Shown: piece by piece, positions 1 through 5,097 of the stretch
Numbering within the stretch: position 1 is the stretch's first letter
Layout of the letters: every line of letters begins with the position of its first letter
Assembly: GCA_964485455.1 (NCBI GenBank)
Contig: CAZAJU010000097.1
Location: 1-7,272, forward strand
Direction: 5' to 3'
Source of the DNA: Tissierella_B sp964485455
GTDB lineage: Bacteria > Bacillota > Clostridia > Tissierellales > Tissierellaceae
DNA length: 7,272 nt
The notes under the pieces: model-generated
What the model saw: the letters and a program-made list of their open reading frames with translations, nothing else
What the model was told of the DNA's origin: nothing
The model's database searches: none
Program-made: the position numbers and the translations under genes

Positions 1-18
1 AGTAGGAAGTCGCCAGGC
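1..18 (+). rRNA. 3' end of 5S ribosomal RNA (partial)
   Basis: The first 18 bases match the usual 3' end of a Firmicute 5S rRNA: an AGTAGGAAGTCG segment followed by CGCCAGGC, the strand that would pair with a GCCTGG-type 5' end lying outside the window. A strong hairpin terminator follows about 18 bases later and there is no reading frame or tRNA between, as expected at the end of an rRNA operon. Only about a sixth of the molecule is present, so the call rests on a short match recalled from known 5S sequences. The exact mature 3' end could differ by one or two bases. Confidence 0.72.
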
Positions 19-35
19 TAATATAGAAAGAATAG

Positions 36-68
36 AAAATCCTTATTTCATAGAAGTAAGGATTTTTT
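36..68 (+). terminator. Intrinsic terminator of the upstream rRNA operon
   Basis: AAAATCCTTA at 36-45 is the exact reverse complement of TAAGGATTTT at 57-66. The stem extends inward by one G:U and three Watson-Crick pairs (46-49 with 53-56) to a three-base loop, ATA. The 3' arm merges into a T run (63-68). It sits just after the 5S end and before the next promoter, so it should end the rRNA transcript. Confidence 0.88.
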
Positions 69-106
69 GTTTTATATGTGACTACTTTGAAATCTAAATT
101 ATAGGT

Positions 107-135
107 TTGTTAAATCTATTTAAATATAGTATAAT
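107..135 (+). promoter_or_regulatory. Sigma-A-type promoter for the LTA-synthase-like gene
   Basis: TTGTTA (107-112) and a perfect TATAAT (130-135) are separated by 17 bp, the ideal spacing for the housekeeping sigma factor. The predicted start near 141-143 gives a short leader of about 26 bases before the ATG at 169. No operator-like inverted repeat is seen around it. Confidence 0.75.
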
Positions 136-168
136 CTTAATGTTCAAATATTAGATTGGAGTAAAATA

Positions 169-1989
169 ATGGAGAAAATTAGAAATTTGTTTAGATTCAA
201 AAACAAGTATTTGGAAAAGGCTTTTGTGATGGTTATAATAGTAGCCTTAAGCTTTTTAGTGATGACAATTACTTTTGTTTTTTCTAGTGCTACTTGGAAT
301 ATGAACTTATTCATTAGCTATTTTAAAAGTGAATTGTTGCTTTTAATGAATTTCATACCTATATTCATATTCATGGCAGTATTGTATCTTATCTTTAATA
401 GAATGTGGTTAAGTTTTTTACTTACATCATTCTTCTTTGTCTTAATGTCAATGGCTAATAAGTTTAAACTTTACTATAGGGATGAACCTTTTTGGTTTAT
501 AGATATAAGGCTTATTAGAGAATCCATGGATATGGGGCAAAAGTATAGCATTACATTATCAAGAAATATGATAATTATGTTTATAGGCTTAATAGTAATT
601 ACTATAGTGCTGAAGCTGTTTATGGATTATCGTCAAGAATCAAAGAAATCAAGGATAATTATGCTAATGAGCATGATATTGGTTAGTTATATAGTTTTTA
701 GCGGACCTTATTTCAATTCAAAGGTTTATGCAGATTTAGGGGATAAATCTCTAATAAATATTTGGTCTCAATCACAACAATATCAGTCAAAAGGATTTGT
801 TTACCCATTTTTATATAGTATGACTCAGGTTCTAGATCCTGAGATAGAAGGTTATGATGAAGAAAAGGCAATAAATGATTTAGCTAAATATGAGTATAAA
901 GATATACCTGAAGAGAGAAAAGTCAATGTTATCTCAATAATGCTTGAAGCTTATAGTGACTTTTCAGAATTCGATTCTATAAATTTTAAGAAAGACCCAT
1001 ATAAATACTTTCATAAGCTTCAGAAAGAATCTATAAGTGGAAACTTGGTTACAAACATATTTGGTGGGGGAACTATTGATACAGAGAGAGCTTTTTTAAC
1101 TGGATACTATCACCTCCCTTCATTTATAAGACCTACAAATTCCTTTGTGTGGTATCTAAAGGAACAAGGATATGTTACTGAAGCAATGCATCCAATCTAT
1201 GGATGGTTTTATAACCGTAGAAATATAAATTCATATATTGGATTTGACTCCTTTGATTACTACGAAAATGAGTATTCACAAATAAGTGAAGAATTTCTTC
1301 AAGATATAGACTTCTTCGATTATATTATAGAAGGTTATAAGGCAAATAAGGGAAAAAATCCATATTTTAATTTTTCTGTAACCTATCAAAACCATGGACC
1401 TTATGATGAGAACTATTATGAAGAAAATCAGTTTGTAATTAGGGAGAAGAACTATGATGACAAAACATTCAATATGTTTAACAACTATCTAGCTGGTATT
1501 AATAGAACTGATGAAGCTATAAAAGAACTTATAGAATTTTATAAAACAGAAGATGAACCAGTTGTAGTTTTATTATTTGGTGATCATAAGCCATGGTTGG
1601 GAAATAGTGATATAGGATACAAAATGATGGATATAAATATAGACTTTTCTAGTAAAGAAGGTTATTTGAACTACTATAAGACTCCATTTGTTATATGGGG
1701 AAATGATGCTGCAAAGAGCATATTAGAAAATGACTTAGTTAAGGAAGTAGATAATATAAGTCCTAACTTTTTAATGGGGGAATTGTTCAAGACTCTGGGT
1801 TGGGAAGGAAATGAATATATGCAATATATTCAAGACATTAGGGATAGCTATGACGTAAATCATAAGGTGTATTTCAAGGAAAATGGAGAATATACTGCTG
1901 ATATTTCAGCTGAAAGCAAGAAGAGGTATGAAGACTTCTTGAATGTGGAATATTATTATAGTCATAACTTTAGAAAAAAGACAGAGTAA
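169..1989 (+). CDS. LTA synthase family sulfatase (LtaS-like membrane phosphoglycerol transferase)
   Basis: A 606-residue protein with the LtaS architecture: five hydrophobic segments near residues 17-38, 55-76, 79-96, 133-152 and 162-179, then a large extracellular sulfatase-fold domain. Visible active-site elements are the metal ligand Glu260 (in NVISIMLEAYSDF), the GGGT motif with nucleophile Thr302, His409 in NHGPY, and Asp472-His473 in FGDHKPW. In characterised LtaS enzymes the Thr takes glycerol phosphate from phosphatidylglycerol and builds lipoteichoic acid outside the membrane, with Mn2+. Family membership is firm. The exact polymer is not: the segment HPIYGWFYNR (341-350) aligns with the S. 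aureus LtaS substrate-site segment but has Ile343 where that enzyme has an Asp, and Tyr where it has Trp. A Val-Tyr-Ala at 186-188, shortly after the last membrane segment, might be a signal peptidase site. The start is supported by TGGAG at 157-161, 7 bases before ATG. It is a single-gene unit with its own promoter and terminator. Confidence 0.9.
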   Translation: MEKIRNLFRFKNKYLEKAFVMVIIVALSFLVMTITFVFSSATWNMNLFISYFKSELLLLMNFIPIFIFMAVLYLIFNRMWLSFLLTSFFFVLMSMANKFKLYYRDEPFWFIDIRLIRESMDMGQKYSITLSRNMIIMFIGLIVITIVLKLFMDYRQESKKSRIIMLMSMILVSYIVFSGPYFNSKVYADLGDKSLINIWSQSQQYQSKGFVYPFLYSMTQVLDPEIEGYDEEKAINDLAKYEYKDIPEERKVNVISIMLEAYSDFSEFDSINFKKDPYKYFHKLQKESISGNLVTNIFGGGTIDTERAFLTGYYHLPSFIRPTNSFVWYLKEQGYVTEAMHPIYGWFYNRRNINSYIGFDSFDYYENEYSQISEEFLQDIDFFDYIIEGYKANKGKNPYFNFSVTYQNHGPYDENYYEENQFVIREKNYDDKTFNMFNNYLAGINRTDEAIKELIEFYKTEDEPVVVLLFGDHKPWLGNSDIGYKMMDINIDFSSKEGYLNYYKTPFVIWGNDAAKSILENDLVKEVDNISPNFLMGELFKTLGWEGNEYMQYIQDIRDSYDVNHKVYFKENGEYTADISAESKKRYEDFLNVEYYYSHNFRKKTE

Positions 1990-2002
1990 CTGTCTTTTTT
2001 TT
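1974..2002 (+). terminator. Intrinsic terminator overlapping the stop codon of the LtaS-like gene
   Basis: AAAAAAGACAG (1974-1984) pairs perfectly with CTGTCTTTTTT (1990-2000), an 11-bp stem, followed by more T (to 2002). The five-base loop (1985-1989) contains the TAA stop codon, so the stem's 5' arm is coding sequence for the Lys-Lys-Thr tail of the protein. The A-rich left arm means it could also act, less well, on the opposite strand. Confidence 0.85.
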
Positions 2003-2025
2003 AGCAATAGTCATCATTCATGTTT

Positions 2026-2053
2026 TTGACTTAATTTATATTATATATAAAAT
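2026..2053 (+). promoter_or_regulatory. Probable promoter for the HI0933-like flavoprotein gene
   Basis: TTGACT (2026-2031) lies 16 bp upstream of TAAAAT (2048-2053). The surrounding sequence is almost pure A/T, so a neighbouring TATAAA (2046-2051) is an alternative -10 with poorer spacing. It lies directly after the preceding terminator, where a promoter is needed. Confidence 0.55.
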
Positions 2054-2082
2054 ATATTTGAGTAAATTAAAAGGAGAAATTT

Positions 2083-3306
2083 ATGGCAAATAAAATAATA
2101 GTAATTGGCGGTGGTGCATCTGGTATGATGGCTGCCATAACTGCTAAAAGAAAGGGTTGTGAAGTTACGCTCTTAGAAAGAAATAATAGAGTTGGGAAAA
2201 AGCTTCTTACTACTGGAAATGGTAGATGTAACTATACGAATCTAAACCTTAATATTAATAACTATCATGGGAATAATCCTAAGTTTGCAGAGAAGGCATT
2301 GTCTGAATTAAATGTGGATAAGACCATGGAATATTTTGAGTCTCTGGGGATAACTCCTGCTGTTGAGGATAATGGGAAAGTATATCCGCTTTCATTTCAG
2401 GCATCTAGTATGTTAGATGTTCTAAGATTTGAAATGGAATTTCAAGGTGTAGAGCTTATCACTGATGCCTTTGTATCGGAAATCAAGAAGAATAAAGGAT
2501 TCATGGTTAAGCTTAAGGATGGCAGAACATTTCAATCTGATAAGATAATCCTTGCCACAGGTGGTATGGCCATGCCTGTAAGCGGTTCTGATGGTACAGG
2601 ATACTCATTTGCTAAGTCTTTTGGACATAGGGTTACTGATATTTTTCCGGGGCTAGTCCAGTTGAAGCTAGAGGGTAGTCTATTTAAACAGGTAAATGGA
2701 GTTAAGATTATTGGACGTGCTGGTATTTATCATAAAAATAAATTAGTTGTAGAGGATGAAGGAGATATTTTATTTACGGACTATGGAATATCTGGTCCTC
2801 CAATTCTTCAAATAAGTAGAAGTGCTATTGAACTTATGAACAAGGATCAAGAGGTAGAGTTAAGGATATCCATTATAAGTTCAAGAACTAAAGAAGAAAT
2901 CAAGGGTTATCTAGTTGATAGATTTAAAAATCTTTATATGAAAAATATAGAGGATGCTCTTATTGGTTTGTTGAATAAAAAACTTATATTACCAATATTG
3001 AAGGAGCTTTCTATAGATAAAAATATGATGGCTTCAGAAATAAGTAATGAGCAAATTGAAAAATTATCTAAACTATTAACTTCATGGAGTTTTAAGATCA
3101 CTGGAAACCAGGGATGGGGACAAGCACAAGTAACAGCAGGTGGAGTAAATACAGATGAAATTAATAGTGAAACTATGGAATCAAAACTGGTCAAAGGGCT
3201 TTATTTTGTAGGAGAGCTCCTTGATATAGATGGCGATTGTGGTGGGTTTAATCTTCAGTGGGCATGGTCATCAGCCTATGTTGCAGGAATAAATGCCTCA
3301 ATTTAA
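2083..3306 (+). CDS. HI0933/BaiN-like NAD(P)/FAD-dependent oxidoreductase
   Basis: A 407-residue flavoprotein, normal length for the HI0933-like family (often labelled BaiN or YhiN in pipelines). The N-terminus holds a Rossmann dinucleotide fold, IIVIGGGASGMMAA, with GGGASG at 9-14 and Glu32 at the end of the second strand to bind the FAD ribose. Family signatures follow: KKLLTTGNGRCNYTN (39-53), LATGG (157-161), and the C-terminal FAD-contacting block around DGDCGGFNLQWAWSSAYVAG (383-402). The protein has no signal peptide or membrane segment and should be cytoplasmic. The physiological substrate of most family members is unknown. One gut clostridial member has been tied to bile-acid dehydroxylation, but no other bile-acid gene is seen here, so that name should not be carried over. 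AAGGAG at 2071-2076 is 6 bases from ATG, fixing the start. No convincing terminator follows, so some read-through into the next gene is possible. Confidence 0.92.
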   Translation: MANKIIVIGGGASGMMAAITAKRKGCEVTLLERNNRVGKKLLTTGNGRCNYTNLNLNINNYHGNNPKFAEKALSELNVDKTMEYFESLGITPAVEDNGKVYPLSFQASSMLDVLRFEMEFQGVELITDAFVSEIKKNKGFMVKLKDGRTFQSDKIILATGGMAMPVSGSDGTGYSFAKSFGHRVTDIFPGLVQLKLEGSLFKQVNGVKIIGRAGIYHKNKLVVEDEGDILFTDYGISGPPILQISRSAIELMNKDQEVELRISIISSRTKEEIKGYLVDRFKNLYMKNIEDALIGLLNKKLILPILKELSIDKNMMASEISNEQIEKLSKLLTSWSFKITGNQGWGQAQVTAGGVNTDEINSETMESKLVKGLYFVGELLDIDGDCGGFNLQWAWSSAYVAGINASI

Positions 3307-3459
3307 ATATTTCTATTTATTTCTAGGTATGTTATTATATTCAAGAGGGGAGACTTATACATTAAAGAAGATGTTTTAAGAGACTCTATCTCAATCAATT
3401 TTGCTATTTAAAAAACTTGAAGATGATATAATTATTAAAACTAAATATAGGAGAAAACA
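3307..3459. other. 153-base intergenic region between the two oxidoreductase genes
   Basis: An A/T-rich spacer with no convincing terminator, RNA gene or conserved reading frame. Its last 40 bases hold an extended -10 promoter and the ribosome binding site of the next gene. A GAGACT word occurs twice (inside GGGAGACTTATAC and AGAGACTCTATC), probably by chance. Confidence 0.5.
3401..3432 (+). promoter_or_regulatory. Probable extended -10 promoter for the SAF-domain oxidoreductase gene
   Basis: A perfect TATAAT (3427-3432) is preceded by TGA (3424-3426), forming the extended -10 motif TGn-TATAAT. The nearest -35-like word, TTGCTA (3401-3406), is 20 bp away, too far to be optimal, so the extended -10 probably carries most of the activity. 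The predicted start lies near 3439, about 20 bases before the ATG. Confidence 0.55.
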
Positions 3460-4758
3460 ATGTTTGGATTAAATAATAAACTTAAAGAATTAGAGGAGAA
3501 TAGAAGGCCAATAAGGGTTTCACTAGTTGGAGCTGGTTTAATGGGTAAGGGTCTTGTAAGCCAACTGATGTTAGTAAAAGGTATGATGCCATCCTTAGTA
3601 GTTAGCCATAAGATAGAGGATGCAGTTGATGCATATACATTGGCAGGAGTATCAAGAGAAGATATAAAAGTAGCTAGAACTCTGGATGAAATCAACGCTT
3701 CTATTGAACAAAACAAGTTCGTTGCGACAGATGTTACTGAATATGCTACTAAAGCCAATCTAATCGACGTGGTTGTGGATGCTACAGGAGTTCCTGATGC
3801 TGGAGCGAAAATAGCTTTTGATGCTATTTTAAATAAAAAGCATATTGTTATGTTAAATGTTGAGGCTGATGTTGTAGTAGGTCCAATCCTACACAAAATG
3901 GCTAAGAGTGCAGGTGTTATATATACTGGTACTGCAGGAGATGAACCTGGTTCAGTAAAAGAAATATTCGACTTTGCAGAGGCAACGGGTTTTGAGGTGT
4001 TAGCAGTCGGGAAGGGAAAGAACAATCCAATTGATTTTGATGCTACTCCTGAATCAGTTAAGGAACAGGCTATTAAGTCTAAACTTAAACCTTTAAGATT
4101 AGCTTCATTCATTGATGGTACAAATACCATGGTGGAAATGGCTTGTATGTCCAATGCAACAGGCTTTATTCCTGATATAAGAGGAGGACATGGACCTACA
4201 GCAGATGTAAAGAACTTACCGAAGGTGTATAGCCTTAAAGAAAATGGTGGTATACTATCAAAATATAAAGTGGTGGACTATGCCCATGGCGTAGCTCCAG
4301 GAGTATTTGTAATTGTAACATCTACACTTCCTGAGGTCCATCATGAAATGAGGTTCTTAAAGATGGGAGATGGACCAAATTATGTGCTATATAGACCGTA
4401 TCATTTAACCAGTTTGGAAACCCCGATTTCTATTGCAAGGGCTTTTCTTTATAATGAGCCAACCATATCTCCTATATTTAATAAACCTGTAGCTGAGGTT
4501 ATTACCTTGGCAAAGATGGACTTAAAAAAAGGACAAAGGCTAGATGGAATTGGAGAATATACAGTTATAGGAAGTATTGAGACTTATGAGAAGGCCAAGG
4601 AAGAGAATATAATTCCGATTGGTCTTATAAATGAAAAAGCTATAGTTAAACAAGATATAAAAAAGGGAGAAATAATCACCTACGATATGGTAGATTTAGA
4701 CAAGACTACTATGATATACAAGCTTAGACAGCTTCAAGAAGCAATAGAAAAGGAGTAA
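3460..4758 (+). CDS. Homoserine-dehydrogenase-like NAD(P)-binding protein with C-terminal SAF domain (COG4091 type)
   Basis: A 432-residue two-domain protein. Residues 18-30 (IRVSLVGAGLMGK) form a Rossmann nucleotide-binding loop, GAGLMG at 24-29. The second strand ends in VVSHK rather than in an acidic residue, which hints at NADP(H) over NAD(H). VVVDATG (104-110), TGTAGDEPGS (156-165), GKGKNNPID (184-192), DGTNTMVEM (219-227), GGHGPTADV (242-250) and PYHLTSLETPISIARA (313-328) are blocks I recognise from proteins annotated 'predicted homoserine dehydrogenase, contains C-terminal SAF domain'. The tail from about 345 to 419 resembles a SAF/antifreeze-like module, with IVKQDIKKGEIITYDMVDL as its signature end. 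A real homoserine dehydrogenase in threonine synthesis is unlikely: there is no ACT domain and no thr/lys/asd neighbour. The substrate is unknown and may be a small hydroxy or amino acid. AGGAG at 3449-3453, 6 bases before ATG, supports the start. It has its own promoter and is followed by the ileS promoter. Confidence 0.82.
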   Translation: MFGLNNKLKELEENRRPIRVSLVGAGLMGKGLVSQLMLVKGMMPSLVVSHKIEDAVDAYTLAGVSREDIKVARTLDEINASIEQNKFVATDVTEYATKANLIDVVVDATGVPDAGAKIAFDAILNKKHIVMLNVEADVVVGPILHKMAKSAGVIYTGTAGDEPGSVKEIFDFAEATGFEVLAVGKGKNNPIDFDATPESVKEQAIKSKLKPLRLASFIDGTNTMVEMACMSNATGFIPDIRGGHGPTADVKNLPKVYSLKENGGILSKYKVVDYAHGVAPGVFVIVTSTLPEVHHEMRFLKMGDGPNYVLYRPYHLTSLETPISIARAFLYNEPTISPIFNKPVAEVITLAKMDLKKGQRLDGIGEYTVIGSIETYEKAKEENIIPIGLINEKAIVKQDIKKGEIITYDMVDLDKTTMIYKLRQLQEAIEKE

Positions 4759-4771
4759 CCCAATAAAATCC

Positions 4772-4801
4772 TTGACAAAGTATTATTCCTTGAGGTATAT
4801 T
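4772..4801 (+). promoter_or_regulatory. Promoter of the T-box-ileS unit
   Basis: A perfect -35 TTGACA (4772-4777) is followed after 18 bp by TATATT (4796-4801). It begins only 13 bases after the preceding stop codon and places the transcript start near 4808, just ahead of Stem I of the T-box leader. Confidence 0.78.
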
Positions 4802-4809
4802 AAAGGATA

Positions 4810-5058
4810 GTACAGAAATCAATAAATGCATTGATAAGGACAGTAGCATAGAGGAATCATTCTAGAGAGATAATCAACTGGTGAAAGATTATTATGATAA
4901 GTCTTTGTGAACATCACCTTTGAGCATAATACCTGAATTAATTAGGGTATTACGTGAAGACGTTAAACTTATTGAAGTGATAGGAGTAATCCTATAATTT
5001 GGGTGGTACCGCGGAATTTTCGTCCCTAAGTCTTTTGACTTAGGGACTTCGTGTTTTT
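4810..5058 (+). promoter_or_regulatory. T-box riboswitch leader, isoleucine specific (ATC specifier)
   Basis: A tRNA-sensing leader ahead of ileS. Stem I can be drawn by eye: ATGC 4826-4829 with GCAT 4924-4927, a kink-turn-like gap, AAGG 4836-4839 with CCTT 4917-4920, then the specifier loop with AGTA (4842-4845) facing GAA (4909-4911). Above it lie CAT/GTG, AGAG/CTTT (one G:U), ATCAT 4856-4860 with ATGAT 4894-4898, and GATAATC 4869-4875 with GATTATT 4887-4893 (one G:U). After GAAC the specifier triplet is ATC (4913-4915), followed by the usual purine, so it should read the tRNA-Ile GAU anticodon. A hairpin TAATACC/GGTATTA (4927-4952) follows, then Stem III, ATAGGA/TCCTAT with a GTAA loop (4980-4995). 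The T-box core GGGTGGTACCGCGG (5001-5014) includes UGGU (5004-5007), matching an ACCA acceptor end, as in tRNA-Ile with discriminator A. Uncharged tRNA-Ile should stabilise the antiterminator. The 5' end is estimated. Confidence 0.95.
5022..5058 (+). terminator. Regulated terminator of the T-box leader
   Basis: GTCCCTAAGTC (5022-5032) and GACTTAGGGAC (5037-5047) form a perfect 11-bp stem with a TTTT loop. The T run (5054-5058) lies six bases after the stem. GTCCC in the left arm can pair instead with the GGG at the start of the T-box core (5001-5003), forming the antiterminator when uncharged tRNA-Ile is bound. Confidence 0.92.
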
Positions 5059-5083
5059 AATTGTAAATTATGAATTAAACATT

Positions 5084-5091
5084 AAGGAGAG
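5084..5091 (+). promoter_or_regulatory. Ribosome binding site that fixes the TTG start of ileS
   Basis: AAGGAGAG is a near-perfect Shine-Dalgarno sequence ending about 6-8 bases before TTG 5098. The in-frame TAA at 5083-5085 excludes any start further upstream. The first in-frame ATG (5278) lies after the conserved active-site motif. Another TTG at 5093 meets a stop two codons later. Confidence 0.85.
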
Positions 5092-5097
5092 ATTGAT

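Noticed and set aside
2934..3194. An 86-codon open frame on the minus strand
   Set aside because: It is antisense to the conserved C-terminal part of the FAD oxidoreductase and shows no motif of its own.
3329..3379. Tiny possible ORF starting at an ATG near 3329, and a purine-rich GAGGGGAG near 3345 resembling a ribosome binding site
   Set aside because: The frame gives only about 16 residues and has no good ribosome binding site before it. The GAGGGGAG is not followed by ATG, GTG or TTG at suitable spacing. Chance in A/T-rich spacer is the simpler explanation.
3385..3400. Possible weak hairpin GAGA/TCTC after the FAD oxidoreductase gene
   Set aside because: The stem is only about 4 bp and has no T run, so it is not a credible terminator.
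3441..4154. A 237-codon open frame on the minus strand
   Set aside because: It lies wholly opposite the SAF-domain oxidoreductase, whose frame has clear family motifs, a ribosome binding site and a promoter. The minus-strand product is rich in Ser/Thr/Ala/Ile, shows no recognisable motif and looks like a shadow of the real gene.
3460..4758. Calling this gene hom (homoserine dehydrogenase of threonine synthesis)
   Set aside because: The C-terminus is SAF-like rather than ACT, and no threonine, lysine or methionine pathway gene is adjacent. The motif set fits the COG4091 type better.
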